A DNA stretch of 64,000 nt from Eustoma russellianum. Lineage: Eukaryota > Streptophyta > Magnoliopsida > Gentianales > Gentianaceae. The notes under the pieces are model-generated. The model was given only the letters and a program-made list of their open reading frames with translations. It did not search any database and was not told the DNA's origin. Positions 22,530 through 34,216 of this stretch are shown piece after piece (position 1 is the stretch's first letter; every line of letters begins with the position of its first letter). The position numbers and the translations under genes are program-made. The stretch spans positions 25,298,819-25,362,818 of the forward strand of contig AP025048.1 of the NCBI GenBank assembly GCA_036186865.1, in the 5' to 3' direction.

Positions 22530-24996
22530 ATCTTTTGAAAACGTTTTTCATCTTTCTTTCTCATAAAAAGACATGCTGTAAATCATGTACGTGACGATGA
22601 TGCAATGCATGACATGTAACGTGCAAAAGACGGCATAATGCATGACGTACACGAGTGAACACATTTCGTCGCCATGCTGGAAATTTCCAGCTTAGTAGCT
22701 TCTACTTCTCTTTAGGAATTCCCTACCGAAATGCACATTTTAGACCCATTGGTTCACATGTTCTTCTCCGTAAATGTCATAAGTGAATGCCATGCATGCG
22801 CTTTTTAATTACGATGTCGATAAGGGACTCGTTTGCTCTTTTTTCATGAAACGGTGTAACCTGAATTCTGGAATGACCATATTTTATTACAAAATTTATT
22901 GTGACCAATCCTTTAACCTTTTTCTGGAAATTCCAACTCTCCATCTTAATAAACTCACTGGGCTAGCATCCTGTCAAAATTTAGCCCAAATACAATTTCC
23001 TAAGCCCCTGTTCCAGATCCTGCAACTTGTTACACAAATTCTGTCCATCCGGCACATTTCGGTTTGACCTGTTTTACTAGAAAATTTATTAAAAATAAAC
23101 CACAACTTATTTTGGCAAAATTCCAACTGCCACCTTTTCTTTATTCATGAGGTTAGTATCATACCGAAAATTAGTAGATTTTCACACCTCTAAGGCCCAT
23201 TTTTAGGCTACCAAACACGTTTCTTAAATTCTGTCTAGTACAACATTTTTCAGCAGGACCAATCTCAGTAGAAATATCATTAAAAATAAACCGTGGCTCT
23301 TTTTAATGATATTCCAACTCCCACATCAAACAAGCACATAAAAATAATAGCATACCAAAAATCAATGGAATTGAAGGTTCCTAAGGTCCCTTTTCTGGTC
23401 TCTCATTACAGTCCAAAATTTCGGTCCAGCTCCAGAAATTTTTCTAGTGATCATATGTTCTTACTAAATGTCCTTAGCTTACATTTTTGTCACCCACACT
23501 TAGCAACAATTTTGGGATGAACACACGCATCCTTCACCAACAGTCTCATCCTTCGTTGCATGCAAGAAAATGAAGTAACCAAAAGCATATTAGGCTTAAC
23601 ACACAACAAGAACAAAGCTTGTCTCCACTTCTTCACTAAGTTGGCATTTTTCATGTAGAATCACACATGTCCCCCTTAACCCTCCTACCGTGACCCTCTT
23701 ATCATGAAAAGGGAGTATCTTTAACACATCTAACCTATATTAGCCCATAATAATTCATGTAATCCACAAAGAACACATCTTTGGAACAAGATCTCACTCC
23801 TACACACCCAAATGGATTAGGCCGAAAGTTGTGGGCATTCAACTTATTATTTTACAACTAAGATTAAATCTTAAGTACATCTAGCCATTCATGCACACAC
23901 TTTCACATTCAAACCATAAGGAGTATAGTGTACTTGCCTTCTTTGCTTACTCTTCTTGGAAAGGTGTAAGAAGTTGAAATCTTTCTCTTCTCTACACAAG
24001 CATTCCCACGGTGGTGGAGAGGAAGAAAGGAGCATAGTTAGTCTATATCTTTAAATCAATATCCTTTTAGAAAAAGAGCTAAGTGCTTACCAAAAAGGAG
24101 TTTGAGTAGTATCCAAGCTTCTCTAAGTTAGAGCCCTTGAAAGCTTGAGATCCTTGAGCCTAGAGACCATTAAAGGTCACGGTTTGGGGCAAAGAGATAA
24201 CACCATGAGTTTCATCTTCATGAAAGTGTAAATATCTTCTCAAGAGGCTAAGAACACTTACCTAATGCCACTTAGCTTTGGAAGAACCTAATCCTTCTTG
24301 GTTGCCCTCTTGGCCGTGGGGTTGGAAGAGAGAGGAAGAGAAGAAGCTCACTTGAAGTTCTTTGGAATTTTTTGAAAATCCTAGAGAGTTTTCAAGTGTA
24401 TTTTGGAGGGGAATTCTTGTTCTTTTGGCTAGGTTTAGCCGTTGGGTATAAGGGTGGGGTGAGGGTTTTTGCCTTAGCTACTCAAATTAGGTTTCTTAAC
24501 CTTGGTTACTTTTGGTTAACCAAGGTTGCTTTACTACTAACTCCGGTTACTTTATGCTAATCATAGTTACTTTTGACTAACCCTAGTTTCTTTTAGGTCT
24601 AGTTAGGTTATATCTCATTAATTCTAGTAACCCTTTTCTTAATTAGCCTTCCCCCTCCCCTCTTAAACCACCCGGCGGTTGGGGTCTTTAATGAACCCAA
24701 CTAAGCCTCAATAAATCCTTTGTTTCCCCCTCTTTTTTTTTCTAAAAAAAAATACATATCCATTCCATTATTTATTTCTTAAATTGTGATGTAAGAAATA
24801 GCCTTTCTTGGCTAGTGGCCGCAACCCTAAAAGGCCATGGAGAAATTTGGATCCTTTCTTGTAATGCACATAGTACTCTTCATGATATACTCATAATGAT
24901 CATTGACTTAATCAATTTCAAATACAAGCGTATATTGTCACATGTTCACTAACTCAACCTTAGGTACAAGAAGGATTCTCTTATTGGGTTACAACA

Positions 24997-25380
24997 TAAG
25001 TGCTGAATATTAAAGTTCAATTTATGTATATTATGTGTAACATAATATATATATCATGTGCAAAAAGTTGGAATTTAATCGAAGAAAAATCGGGTAATCG
25101 ACAAACGTCGAAAATTCAGTTTTCTACGAACACGACACATGGAACATTTTTAGCATGGCATATAACATGTATCTAGACACTTTTTACATACATCATACAT
25201 TCTAAAGTGTTCTAGAAAAATCAATTAAGGGATGATTGGAATATACCATATGTGTATAATTATATGTGCACTATTTTATAAAGTTTGCAAAAATAAAATT
25301 CAGCACATGTATATTCATCATACACGCCTAGCTCAGCCATGTTGCAGCATATGTGGAGCTTTGTTGGCATCTTGATTGGC
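24997..25380 (+). repeat. Extra copy of R1 flank (TAAGT plus 379 bp)
   Basis: Nearly identical to 48985-49352, the true right flank of B. It then jumps without gap into position 425 of a gypsy LTR at 25381. CAAG is shared by both parents at the junction. This copy keeps an 11-nt stretch (around TCTTGATTGG) that the 49350 copy lacks, so the two are different alleles or independently changed. Confidence 0.85.
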
Positions 25381-27408
25381 CAAGTATACTATAATAATCA
25401 TGGGTTAAATGGAAAGTGCGAACAAGAACCGAACCCAAATAATTTTGGTTTAGAAGCATACCTGTCCTCCGACCAATATTCGATAGGGATCATCACTTAA
25501 TGCGACAAGATCATAACTTAATTAAAATCACCACTCAAAGTAGAATAAAACACTAAGAGACTATAACTCGTATGGATGAATAGCACAATAAGAATCATCA
25601 CTTAGGGTCTACAAAGTCATCACAACTTAAATCTCATATGTTGCCACATGAATGTAATATGCATGCATATGTACGTGGGATGCATCGAGATAAAATGGAA
25701 TATGATCTTTCATGCTTTCTTTAAAATCATCATCATCGTAAAACAATAGAGTGTTCAGATCTATCTTCCCGGATCTGAGGCGGTAACTTCTTCCCTTCGA
25801 ATCAATTATTCCCGGATTCGGAACGGTAACGTCATCATACTTGCCAGGTCTATTCTTTTTCGGACCCGCACGGTCATCATCATCATCATCATCAGGCCTA
25901 TTATTTTCTAGGCCTGCACGGTCATACTGTCAGATCGCTTAACCCGGATCTGAGCGGGTTCATACTGGCCAAGTTCATACTCACACACGGTACTGGTGGG
26001 GAATCATTCTTTGCAAAACAAAATCATCTTTTGAAAACGTTTTTCATCTTTCTTTCTCATAAAAAGACATGCTGTAAATCATGTACGTGACGATGATGCA
26101 ATGCATGACATGTAACGTGCAAACGACGGTATAATGCATGACGTACACGAGTGAACACATTTCGTCGCCATGCTGGAAATTTCCAGCTTAGTAGCGTCTA
26201 CTTCTCTTTAGGAATTCCCTACCAAAATGCACATTTTAGACCCATTGGTTCACATGTTCTTTTCCGTAAATGTCATAAGTGAATGCCATGCATGCGCTGT
26301 GGAATTACGATGTCGATAAGGGACTCGTTTGCTCTTTTTTCATGAAACGGTGTAACCTGAATTCTGGAATGACCGTATTTTATTACAAAATTATTGTGAC
26401 CAATCCTTTAACCTTTTTCTGGAAATTCCATCTCTTCATCTTAATAAACCATTGGGCTAGCATCCTGTCAAAATTTCGCTCAAATACAATTTCCTAAGCC
26501 CCTGTTCCAGATCCTGCAACTTGTTACACAAATTCTGTCCATCCGGCACATTTCGGTTTGACCCGTTTTACTAGAAAATTTATTAAAAATAAACCACAAC
26601 TTATTTTGACAAAATTCCAACTGCCACCTTTGCTTTATTTATGAGGTTAGTATCATACCGAAAATTAGTGGATTTGCACACCTCTAAGGCCTATTTCTAG
26701 GCTACCAAACACGTTTCTTAAATTCTGTCCAGTACAACATTTTCCAGCAGGACCAATCTCAGTAGAAAATTTATTAAAAATAAACCGTAGCTCTTTTTAA
26801 TGAGATTCCAACTCTCACATCAAACAAACACATGAAACTAATAGCGTACCAAAAATCAATGGAATTGAAGGTTCCTAAGGTCCCTTTTCTGGTCTCTCAT
26901 TACAGCCCAAAATTTCGGTCCAGCTCCAGAAATTTTTCTAGTGATCATATGTTCTTACTAAATGTCCTTAGCTTGCATTTTTGTCACCCACACTTAGCAA
27001 CAATTTTGGGATGAACACACGCACCCTTCACCAACAGTCTCATCCTTCGGTCCATGCAAGAAAATGAAGTAACCAAAAGCATATTAGGCTTAACACACAA
27101 CAAGAACAAAGATTGTCTCCACTTCTTCACTAAGTTGGCATTTTTCATGTAGAATCACACATGTCCCCCTTAACCCTCCTACCGTGAGCCTCTTATCATG
27201 AAAAGGGAGTATCTTTAACACATCTAACCTAGATTAGCCCATAATAATGCATGTAATCCACAAAGAACACATCTTTGGAACAAGATCTCACTCCTACACA
27301 CCCAAATGGCTTAGGCCGAAAGTTGTTGGCATTCAACTTATTATTTTCCAACTTAGATTAAATCTTAAGTACATCTAGCCATTCATGCACACACTTTCAC
27401 ATTCAAAC
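25381..27408 (-). repeat. 3' LTR of element B, outer part (truncated)
   Basis: Starts inside the LTR at the position equal to 21881 and runs to the insertion point of A. Contains a hairpin array (25756-25952) and the palindrome GCTGGAAATTTCCAGC (26172-26187). The last five bases, CAAAC (27404-27408), are the target duplication of A. Confidence 0.88.
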
Positions 27409-30400
27409 TGTGGCGCCCCGCACCCCAGCCCCGCCGTACTTCACTAAAGAGAGTACTAGGGGTCATCCATACGCATCGTGATCCATGATAGCATTGCATG
27501 GATTTTCGTGCTTATGCGCAACAAATAAGCGAAACCGTGGCAGAATTTAAACTTCAAATTAAAAACATCATCACAACTATTTAAAGTTTACAACCCACAT
27601 CAAATGTAGCAGAAAGCGACGAAAGTAAATTGTTTTCCCATCTCAAATACATATCTCAATCATCCCTTAAGGCTGGTACATTCGGTCTCCTAAAGCTGGC
27701 CATCCTTCACTGCACTCACGGGTAGCTGGCCATCTCAAATACAACTTAAATCTCATATGTCGCTTCATGAATGTATGCATGCATATGTACGTGTGATGCA
27801 TTGAGATGATAATGGAAAAATGAACTTTCATGCTTTTCTTTAAAAATCATCATCGTCGTAAAACAACAGAGTGTTCAGATCTATCTTCCCGGATCTGAGG
27901 CGGTAACGTCTCCCCTTCGAATCTATTATTCCCGGATTCGGAACGGTAACGTCATCTTTCTCATGTTCAGATCCATCTTCTCGGATCTGAGGCGGTAACG
28001 TCTCCCCTTCGAATCTATTATTCCCGGATTCAGAACGGTAACGTCATCCTTCTCATGTTCAGATCTATCTTCCCGGATCTGAGGCAGTAACGTCTCCCCT
28101 TCGAATCTATTATTCCCGGATTCGAAACGGTAACGTCATCATACTGGCCAAGTTCATACTCACACACGGTACCGGTGGGGAATCATTCTTTACAAAACGA
28201 AATCATCTTTTGAAACTCTTTTCATTTTGTTCTTTCTCATAAAAGAAGACATGATGTAAATCATGTACGTGACGATAATGCAATGCATGACATGTAACAT
28301 GCAAATCGCGGCATAATGCATGACGTAAACGAATAGACACGTTCGTCTCCATGCTGGAAATTTCCAGCTTGGTAGCGTCTACTTCTTCTTAGGAATTTCC
28401 TACTAAAATGCACGTTTTAGACCCCTTGGTTCACGTGTTCTTCTCCGTAAATATCATAAGTGAATGCCATGCACGCATAGTGGAGTTACGATGTCGATAA
28501 GGGACTCGTTTGCTCTCTTTCATAAAACGGTGTAACCTGAATTCTGAAATGACCATATTTTACTATAAAATTTATTGTGACCAATCCTTTAGTCTTTTTC
28601 TGGAAATTCCAACTCTCCATTTTAATAAACTCATTGGGCTAGCATCCTGTCAAAATTTAGCCCAATTACAATTTCCTAAGGCCCTTTTCCAGATCATGCA
28701 ACTTGTTACACAAATTCTGTCCATCCAGCATATTTCAGTTTGACCCTTTTTACTAGGAAATTAATTAAAAATAAACCACAACTTATTTTGACAAAATTCC
28801 AACTGCCACCTTTTCTTTATTCATGAGGTTAGTATCATGCCGAAATTAGTGGATTTGCACACCTCTAAGGCCCATTTTTAGACTACCAAACACGTTACTT
28901 ACATTCTGTCCAGTACAACTTTTTCCAGCAGGACCACTCTCAGTAGAAAATTCATTAAAAATAAACCGTGACTCTTTTTAAGGTGATTCCAACTATCACA
29001 TCTAACAAACACATAAAACTAATAGCACACCAAAAATCAATGGAATTGAAGGTTTCTAAGGTCCCTTTTCTGGCCTCACAGTACAGTCCAAATTCCAGTC
29101 CAGCTCCAGAAACTTTTCTATTGGTCATATATACTTCTTAAATGTCCTTAGCTTACATTTTATCACCAACAATTAGACACTATTAGGAGATGAACACACG
29201 CACCCTTCACCAACAACCACATTCTTTGGTGCATGCAAGAAAATGACATAACCAAGAGCATATTAAACTTAAAAGATCAAAGCTTGTCTCCACTTCATTA
29301 TTAAGTTGACATTTTTATGTAAATCACTCATGTCTCCTTTGGCTCTTCCACCGTGAGCCTTCCTTCATGAAAGGAGGAATCTTTAACACATCCAACCTAG
29401 ATTAACACATAAATATGCTTATAGTCCCCAAAGAACACATCTTTGGAACAAGATCTCACTCCTACATACCCAAAATGACTTAGGCCAAAAGTTGTGGGCA
29501 TTCAACTTATTATTTTACAACTAAGATTAGATCTTAAACATATCTAGCCATTCATGCACACACTTTCACATCTAAACCATAAAGAGTATAGTGTACTTGC
29601 CTTTTGCTTATTTTTCTTGGAGAGATGTTGAAAAAGTTGAATTTTTGCCTTCTCTATGCGTGCATTCCACGGTGGTGAGGAGGAAAAAGGAGTAAGGTTA
29701 GTCTACACCTTTAATCAAAATATATCCTTAAAAGCTAGAGGACTTACCAAAAGGCTTGAGTGGTATCCAAGCTTCTCTAGCTTAGAATCCTTAAAAGCTT
29801 GAGACTTGAGCCTAGTGACCATTGGAGGTCACGGTTATGAACAAGAGAGAATACACCATGAGTTTCATCTCAAGAAAAATTTAAATGTCTTCTCAAGAGG
29901 CTAAGAACACTTACCTAAGGTCTTTTAGCCTTGGAAGAACTCAATTCTTCTTGGTGGCTCCCTTGGCCATGTGGTTGGGAGAGAAAAGGGAGAGAAGGAG
30001 CTCACTTGAGTTTCTTTGGAGGGTTTGAAAAAACTAGAGAGTTCTCAAGTATGTTTTGGAGGGAATTTTTTTTTTGTTATTATGGCTAGGTTTAGCCGTT
30101 GGGGTATAAGGGTGGTGAGGGTTTTGCCTTAGCTACTCAATTAGGTCTCTTAACCTTGGTTACTTTCTAGTTAACCAAGGTTACTTTACTACTAACTCCG
30201 GTTACTTTAGGCTAATCATAGTTACTTTTGACTAATCCTAGTTTCTTTTAGGTCTAGTTAGGTTACATTTCATTAACTCTAGCCACCCTTCACTTAGTTA
30301 GCCTCCCCCCTTCCCTCTTAATCTAGCCGGCGGTTGGGGTCTTTAATGACCCCAACTAAGCCTTAATTAAATCCCTTATTCCCCCTTTTTTTTTCTAAAA

Positions 30401-30651
30401 AAAAGAAATACATATCCATTTCATTAGTTGTTCCTTAAATTATGATTTAAGAAGTAGCCTTTCTTGGCTAGTGGCCGAAACCCTAATAGGCCATGGGGAG
30501 ATTGGATCCTTTCTTGTAATGCACATAGTACTCTTCATGATATACTTATAATAATCATTGACTTAATCAATTCCAAACGCAAGCGTATATTGTCACATGT
30601 TTACTAACTCAACCTTAGATACAAGAAGGACTCTCTTATTGGGTTACAACA
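27409..30651 (-). repeat. 3' LTR of element A
   Basis: TGTGGCGCC...GGGTTACAACA, 3,243 bp. It is about 329 bp shorter than its partner because of one deletion near 27726, which is filled with a short patch copied from close by. Palindrome GCTGGAAATTTCCAGC at 28353-28368; hairpin array at 27876-28124. Confidence 0.95.
27876..28124 (-). repeat. Hairpin array in A 3' LTR (three tandem repeats)
   Basis: Three direct repeats of about 90 bp. Each holds a CAGATC/GATCTG hairpin, a GTTACCG spacer and a CGAATC/GATTCG hairpin. Confidence 0.9.
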
Positions 30652-30691
30652 TTCTCCCCCCCCCTTATTATAAGTTTCATCCTCGAAACTT
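30652..30691 (-). promoter_or_regulatory. Polypurine tract and pre-PPT hairpin of element A
   Basis: Minus strand: hairpin arms AAGTTTCG/(T)GAAACTT with one mismatch (30672-30691), then AAGGGGGGGGGAGAA (30652-30666) touching the LTR start TGTTGTAACCC. Confidence 0.9.
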
Positions 30692-30698
30692 GAAAGTG

Positions 30699-33224
30699 CT
30701 AATCAAAAAGGTGAGGGTACAAATTCTTCATGTTCTCTTCTAGTTCCCAGGTAGCCTCATCCACAGAATGGTTCTTCCATTGCACCTTAACCATTGGTAT
30801 AGTTCGTTTCCTTAGCGCCTTTTCCTTACGATCGACTATCTTTTCTGGTTCTTCCTCATAGGTCGTGCCGGCTTCCAGCTTCAAAGGTTGATCTTTTATG
30901 GTATGACTAGGATCATGTACATATCGTCGTAGTTGAGAGACACGAAACACATCATGTATTTGAGATAGGGTGGGCGGTAGAGCGAGTCGATAGGCCACTT
31001 TCCCAATTCTTTCAAGAACCTCATATGGCCCAATAAATCTTGGGCTCAACTTCCTTTTAATACCAAATCTTTTAACTCCTTTTGTTGGCGATACTTTTAG
31101 AAACACTTTTTCCCCATCTTGAAATTCTAACGGTCGCCGCTTCTCATCCGCCCAGACCTTGCTTCTATCTTTGGCCGCTTGTAACTTTTGCTTTATAATT
31201 TTTATTTTCTCTCGAGCCTGCTCTACTAGGTCAGGTCCAGTGAGAATCTTGTCTCCTATTTCATCCCAGTAAAGAGGAGATCGACATTTCCTTCCATAGA
31301 GTGCTTCGTACGGAGCCATTCCTATAGATCGATGGTAGCTGTTGTTATATGAAAATTCTACTAGTTTGAGACTCCGTTCTCAGCTTTTCCCAAAGTCGAG
31401 TGTGCAAGATCGCAACATGTCTTCCAGTGTCTGAATAGTTCTTTCTGATTGACCATCCGTTTGGGGATGAAATGTCGAGCTCATGTGAATCTCAGTGCCC
31501 ATTGTTTTCTGAAATGCTGTCCAGAATCGTGATGTGAAACGAGGGTCGCGATCACATACGATACTTAGGGGTACTCCATGAAGACTCACAATTTGTTCCA
31601 CGTACATCGTAGCCAACTTTTCCATTGGAGCTTTGATTGTCATAGCCATGAAATGGGCGGACTTGGTTAGACGATCAACAACCACCCAAATGGCATCGTA
31701 ACCGTTTTTCGTTCTAGGCAGGTCAGTAACAAAATCCATAGAAATGTGGTCCCACTTCCATTCGGGAACTTCGAGAGGCTGCAGCAACCCTGCGGGTTTC
31801 TGGTGTTCTGCTTTCACCTTCTGGCACACGAGGCATTTTTCCACAAATTCTGTAATCTGTCTTTTCATGCCGCGCCACCAGAATCGTTGTTTCAAATCTT
31901 GGTACATTTTATTGGTTCCAGGGTGGATGGATAATCGTGAGTTATGTGCCTCCTTAAGAACTTCGTTCAAAATGTCTTCGTTATTGGGTACGCACAATCT
32001 TTCTTGAAACCACAGACTGTTGTCGTCTCGAACCTTAAATTCTCCAATGGGTTTCGTTCGTACCCGGTCCTTTATCTTCCTTAGAGTTTCATCCTTTTCT
32101 TGCTCCTCCTTAATTCTGTCTATTAGAGAAGGAATTATCACCAACTTTGCGAGCATGCCCTCAATTGAGTCGACTTCTTCTAGATCAAATTCTTCCATGT
32201 CACGGTGCAAAGGTGGTTGGCGTGGATGTCTTGTTTTTCTACTTAATGCGTCTGCCACCTTATTGGCTTTTCTCGGATGATACTGAATTGATAGGTTATA
32301 GTCCTTTATTAATTCTAGCCATTTTCGTCGTCGCATGTTCAGCTCTTTTTGGGTGAATAGGTATTTGAGGCTTTTGTGGTCCGTGAAGATTTCGCACTTT
32401 TCGCCGTATAGATAGTGCCTCCATATTTTTAGTGCGAAGACCACAGCTGCCAACTCAAGGTCGTGCACAGGATAGTTTTGTTCAAATGGCTTCAACTGTC
32501 GGGATGCGTATGCAATTACTCGATCTTTTTGCATTAGTACACATCCTAACCCGTTCTTAGAGGCATCACTATACACAACAAAGTTTTTTCTGGGAATGGG
32601 CTGTGCTAAGACTGGGGCGGAGGTCAGTTTCTTGTTCAATTCAGTAAAGCTATTCTCACAGTCTGAGGTCCATTCGAACTTTGTTTTCTTCTGGGTTAAT
32701 CGGGTCATGGGCATAGCAATTCGAGAGAATCCTTCTACGAACTTCCGATAGTAACCAGCAACACCGAGAAAACTTCGTACTTCTGTAACATTTGTCGGTC
32801 TGGGCTACTCCGTAATTGCTTCGATTTTCTTGGGATCTACTGATATACCTTCCTCGGATATCACATGCCCTAGAAAGGCTACACTTCGTAGCCAAAATTC
32901 GCACTTATTAAACTTCGCATATAGTTGTTCCCTTCGTAGAATGTCCAGAGCAATCCTTACATGGGCTGCATGGGTCTCTTCATCTGGCGAATATATCAAG
33001 ATATCGTCGATGAAGACTACGACGAATTTGTCTAATTGATCTTGAAAAACTCGATTCATTAGATCCATGAATGCAGCAGGAGCATTGGTCAGTCCAAATG
33101 GCATCACTAAAAATTCGTAATGCCCGTAACGGGTTTTGAATGCAGTTTTGTGGACGTCTTCAGCCTTGATCTTCACCTGGAAGTATCCTGAGCGAAGATC
33201 AATCTTACTGTAAATTCTTGCCCC
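30699..33224 (-). pseudogene. pol: Element A pol exon 3: RT to chromodomain
   Basis: From GARIYSKIDLRSGYFQ to YPHLFD and a TAG stop: 842 codons in one frame. Contains MPFGLTNAPAAF, FIDDILIYS (RT catalytic pair), the RNase H start VVYSDASKNGLGC and TDHKSLKYLF, the integrase HHCC finger (CLVCQKVKAEH), D in VCDRDPRFTSRFW and E in HPQTDGQSE, the GPY/F module SPRFIGPYEVLERIGKVA, and a chromodomain near RTIPMVKVQW. Two Trp codons have become stops: TAG at 32805-32807 in the RT thumb and TGA at 31380-31382 in integrase. Both are TGG in B. Domain lengths match a functional element, so decay is by point mutation only. Confidence 0.93.
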
Positions 33225-33294
33225 CTGCATCATGATACCTTTAGGTAGGGTTTATAAGAACTTATTACTAAAATAAAATGTTTTGTTTACTTAC
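33225..33294 (-). other. Putative intron 2 of element A (inside RT)
   Basis: A 70-nt AT-rich segment on the minus strand, starting GTAAGTAAAC after ...CTTCGG and ending ATGATGCAG before GGGGCAAG. It has stops in frame. Removal restores DLFDQLR-GARIYSKID in phase 0, exactly as the continuous LFDQLRGAKIFSKID of element C. B has it too (71 nt). Confidence 0.85.
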
Positions 33295-34136
33295 CCGAAG
33301 TTGATCAAACAAGTCGTCGATCCTTGGCAAGGGGTATTTATTCTTTATAGTGATCTTGTTGAGTTCCCTATAATTAATACATAATCGCATACTCCCGTCC
33401 TTCTTTTTGACGAATAGTACCGGAGCTCCCCAAGGTGAAACACTCGGGCGTATCAGCTTCTTTTCCAATAACTCACGTAGCTGCTCCTTCAGCTCTTTCA
33501 GTTCTGCGGGGGCCATTCTGTAGGGAGCCTTCGATATTGGCTCCGCTTCTGGAATCAGGTTGATCTCAAAAGATATTTCCCGCTCCGGGGGAAGGCCTGG
33601 CAATTCTTCTGGAAAAACTTCCGGATATTCTCGAACTACTGGAACTGGGGTTAAGTCTGTGGGTGCTTGATCAGTGGTAATGGCATAGACGAGATATCCT
33701 TGATGTCCTTTCTTTAAAGCTTTACTGGCGCGAATTGCATTTACATAAATGTCCTTAGGATTCTTTCGTAACTTTGATCCCCCTTGAAAGGTTACGGCTT
33801 TATGTGTGGGGTCCTTAAAGGTAACTTGTTTTTAACTACATTCGATGTTGGCATAGTTCTTGGAGAGCCAGTCCATCCCAAGAATTACATCGAAGTCCGT
33901 CATGGGGATGGAAATTAAATCGGCATCAAACCGATGGTTATTAAACTCAAGTTCACAATTTTTGAATACATGGTGAGCTACAAGCACCTACTCCCCAGCT
34001 GCTTGGATTCTATAAGGTGCATCACTAAGGGTTGGGCTTTTCTCAATATTCTTTGCGAATCTCTTGGATATGAAAGAGTGGCTGGTGCCACTGTCAAATA
34101 GTATGTTGGCAGGTATTGAACATTCTAGTATAACTC
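33295..34136 (-). pseudogene. pol: Element A pol exon 2: protease and RT N-terminus
   Basis: 842 nt. Protease starts VILECSIPANILFDSGTSH (active-site DSG) and carries DFDVILGMDWLSKNYA. RT begins with EYPEVFPEELPGLPPERE, then WGAPVLFVKKKDGSMRLC and KNKYPLPRIDDLFDQLR at the donor of intron 2. Two nonsense codons lie in protease: TAG at 33988-33990 (CAG in B) and TAA at 33832-33834 (GAA in B). The segment is in frame with gag upstream only after removal of intron 1. Confidence 0.9.
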
Positions 34137-34216
34137 CTGGATCATATAATTCTTACTGAGCAACCATAAGGCAACGAGGTTGTAAAAGGAAAATTAGTAC
34201 AGTTTCCTGAAAATAC
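34137..34216 (-). other. Putative intron 1 of element A (gag/protease junction)
   Basis: An 80-nt segment, GTATTTTC...TGATCCAG on the minus strand, preceded by AACAG and followed by GAGTTATACT. Splicing joins VVTG to VILECSIPAN in phase 1. A TACTAAT, like a plant branch-point motif, lies near its 5' part. Confidence 0.8.

Larger units (their letters stand above)
21457..24996 (-). repeat. Gypsy LTR flanked by TAAGT (solo-LTR structure)
   Basis: Full-length LTR of the B family, reading TGTGGCGCC...GGGTTACAACA (3,540 bp), with TAAGT on both sides and no internal region: the signature of a solo LTR. It is almost identical to B's right LTR (45440-48984), and both sit at the same target site. It carries the palindrome GCTGGAAATTTCCAGC at 22676-22691 and a hairpin array at 22256-22455. 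Short open frames in it recur in the other LTR copies and look non-coding. Confidence 0.88.

Noticed and set aside
23293..23520. Small open frames repeated at 22783, 26279, 28510, 37175, 46770 and 47280
   Set aside because: All are parts of gypsy LTR copies. Frames differ in length and are broken in sister LTRs.
21457..24996. A third full gypsy element
   Set aside because: No internal region follows. TAAGT and flank come directly after the LTR end, and the right flank duplicates that of B.
27876..28124. Direct repeats that could be taken for a CRISPR array
   Set aside because: Repeats and spacers are both LTR sequence, spacers are not unique, and the context is eukaryotic.
34137..34216. Ribosomal frameshift or stop read-through instead of an intron at gag/protease
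   Set aside because: No slippery heptamer is apparent and no single shift restores the DSG context. Splicing restores it exactly in three copies.
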